Translations under genes and position numbers: made by a program
The notes under the pieces: generated by a model
What the model saw: only the letters and a program-made list of their open reading frames with translations
The model's database searches: none
What the model was told of the DNA's origin: nothing
Assembly (NCBI RefSeq): GCF_021155765.1
Contig: NC_060116.1
Coordinates: 17,734,584-17,798,583 of the forward strand
Reading direction: 5' to 3'
From: Diprion similis
Lineage: Eukaryota > Arthropoda > Insecta > Hymenoptera > Diprionidae
DNA: 64,000 nt
In this document: positions 14,401 through 27,746 of the stretch, piece by piece
Position numbering within the stretch: position 1 is the first letter of the stretch
Layout of the letters: every line of letters begins with the position of its first letter

Positions 14401-14920
14401 TGTTTTTGCTATTGTTTGCACCAAAATAACATATTTAGCGAATGGCACAGAGTTGCCACGTATTTAAAAAGTTTGTGTTACTACACAATCTCTACGTTTG
14501 GGGTAAAAATTTTTAATTGTGATCAACCTCCATATTCACGAACCACACGCAGCGTATGCAACTACTTATCATCTCCCATTGGTGCAATATGAACATGATT
14601 ATGGATGTAGGATGAATCAAACCTTGCTTGAATTATTGCACACAGCTAGTTTTAAAATATTTGAGGTAAAGTAATGCTTTTCACTTGCAAGAATTATAAA
14701 AAATGTTTTCAATAATAGGCAGCTATCGCAAGGACTAAATTGTTATGCCATTGGAAGTCAATACCTCAAAAGTAGAAAATAAAATGAGCGAAACAGAAAT
14801 CATCGTGGTTTTTTTGATGACCTGGAAAACAACTTTATAAATTACATGAATTAATGGTTCAATCAATATACCTTATCTATAATCTGAAAAGTAACTTCAA
14901 TAATTTAGATCGCGTCTTGC
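8481..14920. other. Gene-poor AT-rich region
   Basis: About 6.4 kb without a supported exon on either strand. Short ORFs here are low-complexity. It may include a long 3' UTR of MEIOC (minus) or non-coding RNA, but nothing in the sequence decides this. Confidence 0.5.
12320..12370. repeat. TTATG/TTATA microsatellite
   Basis: About ten tandem pentamers, three TTATG units followed by TTATA units, ending again in TTATG. Confidence 0.9.
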
Positions 14921-17900
14921 CTAAGCACAGTCGACATGGCTGGAAAGATGTGTGTTGCTGGCTTCTCTAAGCTTCATATTGAAAAAAGTATCTTTGCACG
15001 TCTCAATTACTTTTCTTTCAAATTCGGCATCATACAGAAGTGTAGCTTGGAGGGCATTGTACATACCAGTTCTGGCTAAGCGGGATGCCTTAGTTAATTC
15101 ATGAATGCTTCCTGCTAGGGCCATTATATCTGAAAAAACGCGATAAACCAAACAGGGCTTGTTGAGCAGTGGCAAAAATTTAATATCAGAGTGGCGTTGA
15201 ACACATGCTGCAAGAAATTCACTTTTTTGTATGGTCAAGAGCACCATAAAAGGAACAAAGTTTGATTTTGATTGTTTTGAGAACATACTAATCATTCTTG
15301 CATTTCACCCTTCGTTGTAACATGGGTTCAGATAAATCCTATTGATTCTCAAATGGCTACTATGTCAAGCTTGAGTATTCATCAAATTCGTAAAAAAAAA
15401 AAAAAAAAAAAAAAATTTACTTCCCACATTACAGAATATGTTTTCAGATACATATGTGTATGTATCAAAAGACGTGGCCCAAAAAAGTTCTTGAAATTTG
15501 TGTAATTCCAAAAAAGTATTTATTTTGCAGAAAAAATCTATATTTATTTATTAAATCTGAAAGTGGTGATTTGCCACAAAAAACGTCTGTTGGGTGTTTC
15601 AAAATAGTTTACCTACGTCAATGCCTGAAGTTTGTCCACTAGGGTGGTCGTTATTTGGGGTAAAAATGAATTTTGCCCTATCCGCCCCTTACCCTAAATC
15701 GGTTTGAAATACGTAAAAAGTAACGCTGTAATTTTTTCAGATTCTTAATAAAACGTTTAACCCTTGACTGTGGGGGTTGAAGTTTTCCATTTAAAATACA
15801 TGGGGTATTCCTGCGTTTGCAGTCACTATTTTACTGTGGGCCTAAATATGTTTGTAAAATTTTGAAATTATCAGAAATTAGTTTACAAGCATGTTGCTAC
15901 ATGGAAAAAATTTCCCAAACCCCTACCCTCAAAATGTTTTATAACATCACCATAATAATTATATATATGGGTCAAAATTCCGGACGACAGCATGCGTTTG
16001 GGCCTCATGGTCGACGATTGTTCTGTAACTTTAGGGACACATAGTACCATATGAGAGTACACTCTGGAATTTTTTTTGGATTTTTAAACCCACCAGTTTC
16101 GCTGTACCGATGACGTCATTTTTTTGAAATTTCTTAAATGTCGTGTTTTAATCAATTTTTCTGGACCCCTGTAACTTGAAAAAAAAAATTTTCGACATCG
16201 ATTTTCATCGGAAAAGATCTCAGCTTTTCGAAAAAAAATATTTCCAAATACGTGCCAATTCATATAAGTATAGAAAAATAGTTTTTTTCTTTAAAAAGGC
16301 GTTTTTCTCAATGAGCCTACACTCCAATTTTTTTTTTCATATTTTTTTCGGATTCCTGAGGTTTGTTTACACGAAAAAACCTTTTTTCCAGAACGGGATC
16401 TCTGCGGCATCCGACTGTAGAATAATTAAATATAATCTGAAGTTCTGTAAATATTGAGAAAATAGTGCAGATACAATACTGCTTATTACGCTAGTATTGT
16501 ATTGTATTGTTATTATCCTTTTTTTAAAAATCATTATAGGTTTTTAACTCGACTTTTTATTTATTGGTACTGTAACGTAAGCATTTGACTACGACAAAAA
16601 ATAATAATACCTTGGAAGCAATATAAGATAACACGATTTCGTGGGATGGGTGTGTAAACGAACTTTAAAACATCCATTAATCTTTCATGATAATATTTAT
16701 TGACGCATGTTTAATTTTGCTCAAAAAAATACTATTTAACAATTTTTACTTGTTTTACATTCGTTGATTTGGAGTATATTTTCGCATCTGCGTATCCTAA
16801 TTTGTTTTTGATGGGAATGATAGCGTGAAAACCCTTATATTGCTTCCCGGGTATTATTATTTTTTGTCGTAGTCAAATGCTTACGTTACAGTACTAATAA
16901 ATAAAAAGTCGAGTTAAAAACCTATAATGATTTTTAAAAAAAGGATAGTAACAATACAATACAATACTAGCGCAATAAGCAGTATTGTATCTGCACTATT
17001 TTCTCAATATTTACAGCACTTCAGATTATATTTAATTATTCTACAGTCGGATGCCGCAGAGATCCCATTCTGGAAAAAAGGTTTTTTCGTGTAAACAAAC
17101 CTCAGGAATCCGAAAAAAATATGAAAAAAAAAATTGGAGTGTAGGCTCATTGAGAAAAACGCCTTTTTAAAGAAAAAACCTGTTTTTCTATACTTATATG
17201 AATTGGCACGTATTTGGAAATATTTTTTTTCGAAAAGCTGAGATCTTTTCCGATGAAAATCGATGTCGAAAATTTTTTTTTTCAAGTTACAGGGGTCCAG
17301 AAAAATTGATTAAAACACGACATTTAAGAAATTTCAAAAAAATGACGTCATCGGTACAGCGAAACTGGTGGGTTTAAAAATCCAAAAAAATTTCCAGAGT
17401 GTACTCTCATATGGTACTATGTGTCCCTAAAGTTACAGAACAATCGTCGACCATAAGGCCCAAACGCATGCTATCATCCGGAATTTTGACCCATGTATTT
17501 TTTTTTTTTTTTTATTCACTTCCTCGTTTTTTTATAAATGTATTTGAAATAGAATAATTTTCTAAACGAGTTACAAATTCTGAAGTATTGTCTCCTTTTT
17601 TGCGTCTGGATACTCACACGGAACGAACAACAAAAATAGTTCATTTCATAAATTGTAAGTGAGTATCGAAAAAATCATCCAGACGCAAAAAAGGAGACAA
17701 TACTTGAGAATTCGTAACTCACTTAGAAAATTATACTATTTGGAATACATTTATAAAAAAACGAGGAAGCAAAATAGAAAAAAAAATTATAATTATTACG
17801 GTGATGTTATAGAACATTTTGTGGGTAGGGGTTTGGGAAATTTTTTCCAAGTAGCAACATGCTTGTTAACTAATTTCTGATAATTTCACGATTTTACAAA

Positions 17901-20900
17901 CATATTTAGGCCCACAGTAAAATAGTGACTGCAAACGCAGGAAAAGCCCATGTATTTTAAATGGAAAACTTTCACCCCCACAGTCAAGGGTTGAACATTT
18001 TTTTTTAAATCTGAAAAAATTGCAGCGTTACTTTTTACGTATTTCGAATCGATTTAGTTGGCGAAAAGGGTAAAATTCATTTTTACCCCAAATAACGACC
18101 ACCCTAGTGTCTATGAGTGTAAAGGAAAAGTATAATCCAAGTAGAAAATTTTTGAATTATCATGAGAAAGCCATGCCCAGCAGTTATTCTATAAAGTTGA
18201 ATGTGGGATTAATTTAACCTCGTGTAACAACGAAGAGATGGAAAGCCTTTATTGCCTACTGTAACTTGAAAACAGATAACAGAGTCACTACATTTGTATC
18301 AGGTTAACAACGAAGTATCCCTGCCATATTGTTGCATAGAGTATAACAACAATTATTGAAATATGAAAGGATATGCGCGATTTTCAAAATTCCAATAGGG
18401 TATTTCTTGAAAGGATTGACTGCATATTTTCACAAAAAGTACCTGGAAATGTACCAGAGTATCGCATCTATCTTTCAAGTGTACTATAATCTACACTACT
18501 AAAACATAATCTAAAAACACTGTATTAGTAACTTAATTATTTTTATAATTACAGTTATTGTCATAAAATTATAATATTATAGTCATAAACTATAAAATTA
18601 TAGTTATAATTATTGTCACAGACTGCAGAATATCAAAACAGCCCAGCCTTAAGGGTTCTATTGGCCAGAGATTGTAACAAACGAGGAGAAGTAAGGGAAA
18701 ACAGAGCAATAGCAGAAAGAGTAAATAAATCATCAGCCTATTATAATTGATACATACCCTTGTCATCATGCATGGGAATGCAGTGAGGATTTTCTTTCTG
18801 CCGTTTAGTTGCATTTGCTATTTCTTGTTTTCGTCGTTCCTGCACGTACTTGATCACCTCAAGCCAATATTCCATAGCTTTATGAACCCGCTGATTCATT
18901 GTAGCACCCCGAAGACGTTCCATCTTGAAAATATGAGACAGTGAGAATTGATAATTAAAGTAGTCCGAGCTTGGAACGTAAGAATGTAGGTATTTCATAT
19001 GCTAGGCTACAAAACGAGAAACCATGTATCACGCCAGCACTAATTACCTCCATCAAGCATAAGGAACTCGTTGATAGTGAAAAAGTTGAGAAACAGATCG
19101 ACCTAGACATCACGAAAGAGTACACGAGGTACAGGAGCAATCTAACAACTCTGCTCAAGAAAGCAAAAACTAACTACCAGAGAGCAAAGATAGCAAAGTG
19201 CGCCAACAACCAAAGGAAGCTGTGGGAGACCATAAACAGAGCCATGCGTAAAATAGGGACGAATCCGCAGGATACTCACGAAATCTGGGATGAAAAAGAC
19301 TACATACTCTGAAAAAACATAGAAGTAGCTAAGGAATTCAACGCATTCTTCAACAGCGTAGGCAATAACCTAGCCGACATAATCACACGTAGTCAGAACC
19401 TCGGGCATCGTGACGGAGATACCCGAATCCATCTTCTGCAGTCCTGTGTCTATGGATAAGATCTTAAAGATACTTGGGTGACTGAGGATAAACAATGCCT
19501 ATAGCGAATAGGCATTATCTTCAGCCCCCTGATGTTCATCCTTTACTTCAACGATCTTAAGCTTTTTAACTCCTCTGGGAGAAACACCTCCTATGCAGAT
19601 GATACAAACATGGTATACATCGGCTACTCGTGGGAGGATGTTAAGCAACGCATAGAAAAGAACCAATCACAAACCCTTGAATGCTTTTCATGTAACTCCC
19701 TGATGGTAAACACAGGGTAAAGGAGCTGCACTCCCCTTGCCTCCTATCACGAGAAACTTCCTAGCGTTCCGCAAGCTAACCATGGCAGGTGATGTCCAGG
19801 TCGAAAAAAGAGACTGTGTTAAATTCCTGGGTATATATCTAGACAGTAACCTAAGGTGGAAGAACCATGCATCCAGCACAGCTGCCAAACTGAGACGAGC
19901 CGTTTTCGTGTGAGGAAAGCTCGGTAGTTTCCTGAACACTAAACACCTGTTCCAGATATATCACTCCTTCTTCCATTCAATCCTCACTTATGGTATAATC
20001 GCCTTGGTGGCAGTATATGACACAGTAGTCAAGCTGCTGGAGCAGGACAATGCCATAAGAAAGGTGAGCAAATGAGCTCCCATAGATGACAATGACATCC
20101 ACACCACCGGAGAAACCTTCATACTTAGCCCTGTGCTCCAGAGCCTCAAAAGACGCCCATTAAACAACGTGGTGTTACGTAGCAGAAAAAAAAAAAAACC
20201 ACCAGGAGCGCCACCAATAACGACATGAATATCCCAAGAAAGAGGCCGACCATAAGCCAGAGAGCCTTTACCGATGTTGGGCCAAAGATGAACAACCTAA
20301 TGCTTAGAGAAAAAAGGGAACCGGCACTTTCAAGTCTGTAAGAAGATCAATCTCGGCATGACTGGAAAAATAGAACATCTACCTCAGACGTGTTTGGCGC
20401 AGCTTGAGAGAGATTACCACGCACTTGAGACTGATGAAAAACGATACGACTCCCCCCCTATCCCACGCCACACTAACCGTGAACGACTTTATTGTATTCC
20501 TTCTCGCACTGGCTCTCTCCTCATTCGCTAATATTTCACGTCGTTTTATATCTCTTTAATGTATATATTCTATATTCTATTATATTATTTTATACTAGTC
20601 ACACAACTTTGCAATAACGAATTACACTTGAAACGTGCACAAGGATCACGTGTCTTTTTGGGTTTTTACATGACACTCGAAGTATTACTACTAGAGAAGG
20701 GTAAGAGTGATGGCGTGTTGCATATTCTCTTTGTGTATCAATAAATAAATAAATGAATAAATAAATACATTCCTACTGATTTTGAACCGAATATTAGAAT
20801 GCATGTTGGATGTTTCTCTCGATTAGTATGTGATGCTCTTACCTTGGCCACAAGGGTAATAACACGCGCATGTTCTCTCAGATGATCAATTATCAGCCGG

Positions 20901-23110
20901 TCAACACGTGACGGATTCCCTTGTAAACGCGGTGTAGGTATATTATTGGCACTGGTCACACGTTTTCCTGGAAAGTGAGCAGCTAAGCCGGCCTCGCATT
21001 TTTTCCGCTCTTTCTCCAGCTGCTTGAACTGTTCATAGGTCTGCTCCAATCTCAGTTGTAATATGCTAGAAGGGCCTGAGCGCCTAGAAGTGCTATTCCT
21101 GAGTCCTCCAAACAATACAGACATAGGGTGCAATGGTGGAACAGATACAGATACGGGCACTGATAAGACTGTGGAAAAAACATTTCCAGCATGCACCAGC
21201 CCAGTGTTGAACAAAACGTCGGGTGGTGGCATAGGATGGACCCCTTGAAGTTGGCGTTGTTTCATCATTTGGTTAAACATTTCACTGCCTTGTGCATTTC
21301 CTGCTAATGTCGGAGCGAATGACATCGATGAAGGATACGAAATTTCACTCGATAAATCAAACGAATCCATGTTGTATGCCATATTTTGTTTCTTCATGTT
21401 ACTCTGGTAATTATTCCCAGTGGTACTGAGTGTCTGTGTACCTTTCAATGTATCAGTATTATTGGTTGTATAACGCTGGTATCCATTCGGTGTTTGGTAA
21501 TTATGTTTATTAGACATAATCGTGCAACTCCTTGAGATCAAATTTCTTGGAAATCCAATGGGAGAATAAACTTGATGATTCTCTCTTTGTTTTACATGAG
21601 GACTAAGCGGCGATGTATGTAAGTTATTGTTCATCCTCTGATCCACGATTCCTACTGATGATATAGTTTCAGAATTACTGGGATGAACCTTTGGTATCGA
21701 TGGGTAATCATTCAAATAAGGATAGCAGTTAACCATTCGTTTATAACTCTGATCCATTGGTGTATCTGTCCTCAAAGCTTGTGATTGTTGTTGTAGGAAG
21801 AGGGACTCATTTGTTGTATCGACCATACCTAAACCATTGGGATCTTGTATGTCTCGATAATCATCAAATCTGGTGCATTGAAAATTATTAGGTATACAAT
21901 TCTGTAAACCAGTTTCTGCTGGAGAATAATGCTGTAGCGGTGAATTGGACAAAAAACCTGAATCACCACTCAAATCAGTCATAACAGAGTTTGGCCTGTA
22001 CATTTGAGACGCTGCAGTTACATTGTAAGAATCATGCATGCTCAGCATTTGATTATTTTTAGGTTTTCCAATGCTAGGGTAATCGCAGTTGCTTTGTGAT
22101 TCCCAATCATTTGATCTAGTGCAACTCGGAGAATCCATTGGCAAATTTGAAGATAAATTCAAATTGAAGTCAAGATTGCCATGTTTCTGAATTGACTGGT
22201 AGTTCCCGAACAGATCTTTTGTGCAATTTGGTGATATTAATGTTTCCGACCAGTTAGACGTTCGCGAACTGTAACTTAGCCCGTTTGTTGTGGTGAGCAG
22301 TCCATTTGAGAGTGATGCATAATTTCGGTTTTCATTCAAGTAACAATTGTTGTTGGACAATAAATTACTTTGTTGGGTAGTAGGTCTCTGTAGCTCGTTT
22401 ATGGAACTGTTGGAATAGGTGTTACCTTCGCTCAATGTATTTCCTGTACACACATTTAAACTTAGAGCGTGTAATCGACTACAGTACTTTTGATAATTGT
22501 TTTCGTTGTGAGATCCGTCGGATATACCCGTCTCAGTGGTATAGCAGTACCTTGTTTCGCCATTGGGCTTCAAAATAGAAGGTAATAATTCGTTAGCGGT
22601 ATGGACGTCGATACGCTTGGAATATTCGGACTGATATTGCGGTAATCTGGTTTGTCGATCTGCGAAATTGTCTTCAACAATATTAGAATCGTCATCGAGA
22701 ATTTTGGCAACAAGATCATTGACCATGCTATTGTTTAGATCCTGACAATCCTCATCCTCATTACTTGCCTGGAAATAGAATAGTACAGGATTACTGGTTG
22801 GGTTGATTCAATAACAAATGTTTAACCTGAGATGCCTCCGAAAAGAGCGAAAGTATTCTGTTGAGATGAATTATGAAACAACTTCAATAAACTTAATTAC
22901 TGCAAAAAGCTCAGATATGTTTGGAACTAATCAGTTAATTATAGGAAGCACAATCAAAATACAAGATGCTGATGCGTAAATTAATAATCAACTAACTTGA
23001 TTACTCGCATTGACGTTGAGTAGGTCATAAGCCCATGGATCATAATCGGCGCATAGTTTGGTCACAGTCCTATTTGCATTTGCTTCGAACATCGTGATAC
23101 TTTGTTCAGT
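14921..23110 (-). CDS. MEIOC: MEIOC homolog (meiosis-specific coiled-coil protein)
   Basis: In mouse, MEIOC works with YTHDC2 to control germ-cell RNAs at meiotic entry. Exons (minus): 23110-22997, 22768-20843, 18923-18758, 15129-14921. From the ATG at 23092-23090 they give 798 residues, all junctions in phase. Residues 33-674 come from one large Asn/Ser/Tyr-rich exon that looks disordered, with EDCQDL and LVAKILDDD at its start. The conserved part is C-terminal, about 602-798: [34 protein letters not shown], then MERLRG, and [20 protein letters not shown] with NALQATL. This order matches my memory of vertebrate MEIOC. An acceptor at 23111 suggests an upstream 5' UTR exon. The introns hold a large foldback and a dead LINE. 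Family call from memory; the domain match is strong, the N-terminus is only weakly comparable. Confidence 0.88.
15393..15414. repeat. Poly(A) run
   Basis: An uninterrupted run of about 22 A in the last MEIOC intron, 220 bp before the foldback element. Confidence 0.85.
15637..18109. mobile_element. Large foldback element with about 1-kb arms
   Basis: The left arm (15637-16627) and right arm (16834-18109) are nearly perfect inverted copies around a 206-bp unique loop. The ends read CACTAGGGTGGTCGTTATTT on the left and its exact reverse complement on the right. If the repeat proper begins at GGGTGGTCG, the flanks are TA on both sides. The two 93-residue ORFs at 16176-16457 (plus) and 17004-17285 (minus) are near-identical only because they lie in the arms. 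The right arm is 285 bp longer because another element is inserted in it. No transposase is present. It lies in the last intron of MEIOC. Confidence 0.9.
17498..17787. mobile_element. Second foldback nested in the arm of the first
   Basis: About 290 bp absent from the matching point of the left arm (near 15968). It is itself palindromic: GTATTGTCTCC followed by TTTTTTGCGTCTGGAT near 17585-17612 is inverted at about 17679-17703, and its outer parts share CTTCCTCGTTTTTTTATAAA. A TA dinucleotide flanks both sides (17496-17497, 17788-17789). The length difference of the outer arms (285 bp) agrees with this insertion. Confidence 0.85.
18966..20767 (+). mobile_element. Degenerate non-LTR retrotransposon (LINE), 5'-truncated
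   Basis: Broken reading frames on the plus strand resemble the second ORF of a Jockey/CR1-type LINE. In order: a linker typical between endonuclease and reverse transcriptase ([17 protein letters not shown], then [11 protein letters not shown]) at 18971-19312; the RT core with [12 protein letters not shown] and the YADD catalytic box near 19530-19605; then [18 protein letters not shown] near 19817-19870 in a shifted frame, and SILTYGI near 19977-20000. It ends in a short AAAT-type tail at about 20741-20767. Many stops and frameshifts make it inactive. The clade assignment is tentative. It is antisense to MEIOC and starts about 40 bp from a MEIOC exon. Confidence 0.8.
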
Positions 23111-26100
23111 CTGCAACAATCATTTATGTGTGGTCCGATGATTAGCAATATGGCGATTACATCGAATTAGCGTCAGAGTGTTTGTTAGGACTCCAATCAG
23201 AGAAAGTTGCAAAATCCTAGAAAAATCCTAGAACATGGATAAAGCTCAAGTAGTAGAGATAATGCTGCCAATTGCACTGAATTTGTCTGTAATATACAGT
23301 TGATGGTCATTCGACAATATAATGCACTTATTGAACCCTCTAATATTTCAGGGCAGCACATGTAAATTCAATTGGTATAGTTGACAAGGTTTCGACATAG
23401 GATACGTTTTTCAAAGATTATCAGGAGAGGTCAGATGTATAAATTTAACAGAAATGATAACGAACGATCTGGGAAAATGAGCACATGTTGTAAATACAAC
23501 ATTGTGTAGTCAAAAAAAAAAAGCCAAGCTCATTTCTCAAACGCCTTGATTGGTGCAAGTTTCGATTGGTCAGCTATAGATATGAAATCCAGAGTACAAG
23601 GAAGCTGACACACAATTCGTCGAAATGTTGAAATAACATTGTCATAAATAGGCAGTAGACGGAAAATTCATATAAATAATGTAAAAATGGCTAAAAATCA
23701 TAGTTTTAGAGTTTGATCATATCATATTATACCTATACCTTGTTATATTTACCTTATAATATCCCAAGATCTACTTCACAGTCAAACCTGCCTTTCTTTA
23801 AAATCAATGCCTCCCTAATTGAGTCTGCACCCTTTCATAGATGTATGAAATTAGTAAACGTTAACAAATGGATTAACGACTTTTTCCACCTTGGGAAAAA
23901 TTCGTTTACGAACATTATAACTATGAATCTTGATAAGATAAAATTAAAAGGTGTAATTCATTTAGTTTAGTATTTTTATTTATTTTCTCTTTTCTATTGG
24001 TTTTTGTTAATTTTCTGCCCGCCATACTATGTAACGTATAGACAGATTATTATTTATACTGTCTTTTCTTCTGTTAGGTTCTATATCTGTATTGCATACA
24101 TCAATGAATAAATGTTACCATTCTCTTCAATGTGGATACTAATTATAACATGGGTTGAACTATAATTCACAATATTTTTACTACTTACAATGATAAAAAA
24201 TGACTATATTGTTTCGAGTACAAGTGGAGGTTTTTTGCTGTCAACATGAGCCCCAAAAATTATCCTAGACTTATAAGCGAGGTTGATTTATATCAGGGAT
24301 TTTTAGGTAAGTTACCTTACAGACTAAATTGTTTTCCATAAATAGTCTAATTATCAAATTAGACCAATGAAATTCACACTGCGGTATTTCAATCTACCTT
24401 ATTTTAATTGTTAAAAGTACCTACTTAAGAAAATTCCAATTTATAACTTAATAAGTAAATATACTCTTGTGATATCAATTTAGTTGTAAAAGTCGGCTAA
24501 TATTCAGTACCCAAAAAAGACTCCTGAAATGCAGAATGAACAGTAGGGATCAACTTCTATCCAGGGTCAACTTATATTTGGGACAATAGGATATACTGTG
24601 ATTATATCGGTGATCCAAGGATAAAACATCGGGATTTGTAACTAAGACAAAGGTTACTAAATATTGTGCATAGGTATGAACTATTCTTCGACGTTCACTG
24701 GTCATGTTCGACCCTTTCCGGATGGTATTAAACACCCCTAATGATCAGCACTCTATCTACATTTCGATGTTGGCAATATCTACAAAACAAGTTTATGAAT
24801 AAATTTACCTGAATATGAATTGATAGACTAAAATCATGATAAGGGAATGTCTCAATGATACCTTGCAGAAACTGAGGGTATTATTGTTGAAAATTGTTGA
24901 TAAGCTTGTTAGGTCTAAAATCATTATGAGAACACATTTGCAAAAAAAAAAAATATGTATAGGTACGACTCATGCATACATACAGCACCGTTATATACGC
25001 TAAAATGATGTATCTTCGCACTTAATACGTGATACTCAGCCCACAGGTTAATCAAATTAACAATCAAATTTTTAGACATTCTTAGCTGATGGCTCGAAAT
25101 CGTCGGCTAGATTTCTTCAATATCACGATTATCATTGAAGACGTGCATGCCGAAATGCACATGCAAATGTAGTACGTAGGATGCCGCAAATATGTACGTA
25201 ACATACATACGTAACTATCATTCATGATTTAACAATAAGCATTAAAGTATATTTTTATGCACAAATAGGTGTACTGCGCCACTCGGAACGCTAAAGAGAT
25301 GTATACTGAAAGTAGGTCCATACATCGAGGCCCGTAAAGTTTTTGGAAGAAAGCTTTTTAGAAGAATGCAATTTGACAAGAAGTCCGATGCCAAGCTTTG
25401 ATGCGACCCCAATTATTAAAAGAAAAAAACCTGTAGCCATCTATTAAATCTAGTAGTAGAGACAAAGAACAAAACTAGGCCGAAATCGGCAGAATTGTTG
25501 ATAGAAGTAACATCTTTCAGATTGGGACAAACCTTGGAAAATGCTACCGTGCGATCTGCTCGTCCATCCACCGCCAACGTATCACCACCGCCGACGGAGT
25601 GCACACAGCACGCACAACTCGCCCGTATACACCCGTACAGTGCCCGTACCTAAGCTTCTGTCAAATGGAGCGATAGCACTATCTTCAGCAAGAAAATGCC
25701 AATGGCCGGGACAGCGTTTAATTGTTGCCCGACCGACACGAGATGTCGCAACCGATCCCGTTCCTTTACGTTCCTTGAATTCGTCCCGCCAAAACTGTAA
25801 TACAGGCCAAAGCCTTGTTTCCCCTATGTTTCGCGATAGCTGCATAAAAGTTATGGCTTTGAATATTATACAGTATATACGTACCCACCTGCCGTTCGAT
25901 TATGGGGTATGTATATGAACAAGTTTCTAATTTGTTGTAATTATTCCCGAGGTTGACGGACGTATTAAGAAGTTTACTCAGGACTTGTGTGTGCAGCGTG
26001 GTTACGTGGTCCGAACCAATCAAGAAGTAGCTTTAAACGAACGCGTTACACAGCCTTCAATTGTCAACCCTGACTCCCGATTCAGAAAAGTTATGTGCTT

Positions 26101-27746
26101 TTGGCAGTTTTGGTGACGTCGATTTCGACGGAGTTAAACCTAAGATCCGTCTAATGACTGTAGTATGTGCGTACTTTCTATTAATATTTTGCAGTTAATG
26201 GTTTTTTTCGTTTTTCATTATTTCTGGACAAAGTTGAAAGTGTTGGAACACGGCGATCCGACGTCGGTCTGCATTGATGAAGAGGAAGACGCCACCTTTA
26301 TACTCTCACTCATCCTTTTTATGTCTCCATTGTTTTGATGGAATTTCCAACTTTTAGAAATATTCTCAGAGTTATCTGCAAACTAAACATAACACGTACC
26401 ATATACGTCAGTCATACTAATTTTAAGCTTCAACCTGAATTAAAGACCAAAAGAGTTATGCATAACTAATAATTCGTGTACCGTATAACTTAACAAAAAC
26501 CGACCAACGACCCAGGTGCTACACTGACCTGTTGAATTTCTAAAAAAAACTTTTTCACCTCTGTGTGATTCATTTCGAGTAAAAATATATTAGTCTACTC
26601 ATTTTTTGATTATCTTCATGACGTAAATGGAATTTAATATTTTTCGTCAAAGTATAATCAAGTCTTCAATGTTTGCTGCAGATTACATTGATTTTAAGAC
26701 GGTCCGTTCGCCAAGTATGCTCGAAGTGAATAACTAAATTATGTGTCTCTGGAATCTGACGAGGTCTCCATTGATTTCGGTCGGTGAGAGGCTGGTGCAC
26801 ATCTCTTAAGGGGGTCCCCTTTAAGGGACATAGCTAAATAGACATACACCGTTGTCAGATCAGACATCTGCATAACAGCATTCATCAAATTTTGAAAAGT
26901 TTGTCTCTGTATGCGAAAATGCATGAAGAAATCATAATGTGAATAGTGCTACCCAATATTTAAAATACAGAAGACTACAGGATACAGGATACATATAAAA
27001 ATACAGGATTCTCTTCCGCCATTGCAGACAATTGATATTTCTTTAATTTTCCCATGATTCCACAGTGTAATTGAATTCAGTACACACAATATCACTTCCA
27101 TCATCAAGCGACGAGTGGAAGAAATTATTAAACATTGATAGAACTTTAGAATTCATTTCTATACCAGTCTCCTTGTTCTCAGTCGATATTTCGCGCCTTT
27201 AATCATAAACAGAATGAGCCAGAGCGTTTTGGTGTGAACGGTTTATTTATACCACTGTGGCTGCTAAAAAAGTGCCTCATATTTTAACTAACAGTATTCG
27301 CGTCGAATGATACAGTAAATGCTAATAGTTATATGCAAGTTGATGTATATGCCTTTATAATTGATAAGTAATAGTCTTAGGATCATAGATACGCACTAAA
27401 TGGAATAGTTGTTACGTCAGTTATGCACAGTATACAATAAGTGAAAAATGAATGTATTGGCTGAGCCGTGAGAAATTCTCAGTTCACACAATTGCAAATA
27501 AAATAAATATTTGTGTTTAGTAACTATGAATTCATACCTATATGTATAATCTTTGTGAAAGTGTTCTAGCCACTTGAAGAAGTATTACAGTTGCAGCTAT
27601 TTACCAAGCAATACATTAAATACAAAGCAATATTTGAAAATCTGCATATTGGTGTGCTGATGTATTTGCGGCATTCGTCGTGTCAGTCAATCCACTTTGT
27701 TTCAAATTCTCAGACATCTGTGCTTGTAATAATTGGTCACATTTAA
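23111..27746. other. MEIOC upstream spacer
   Basis: No coding exon recognised. A GC-richer patch at about 25540-25850 could be the MEIOC promoter or first untranslated exon; the ORFs over it on both strands resemble no family. Near 24240-24290 and 24545-24585 there are related CTTATA-rich stretches that may be remnants of a repeat. Confidence 0.4.

Noticed and set aside
16176-17285. Two near-identical 93-residue ORFs in opposite orientation
   Set aside because: They sit in the inverted arms of one foldback element; low-complexity Phe/Lys composition, no family resemblance.
15637-18109. CRISPR array or prokaryotic repeat system
   Set aside because: The repeats are inverted long arms, not short direct repeats with spacers, in a clearly eukaryotic context.
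25541-25918. Overlapping ORFs on both strands in a GC-richer patch
   Set aside because: No motif or family resemblance; ORFs on both strands are expected in stop-poor GC-rich DNA, more likely promoter or 5' UTR.
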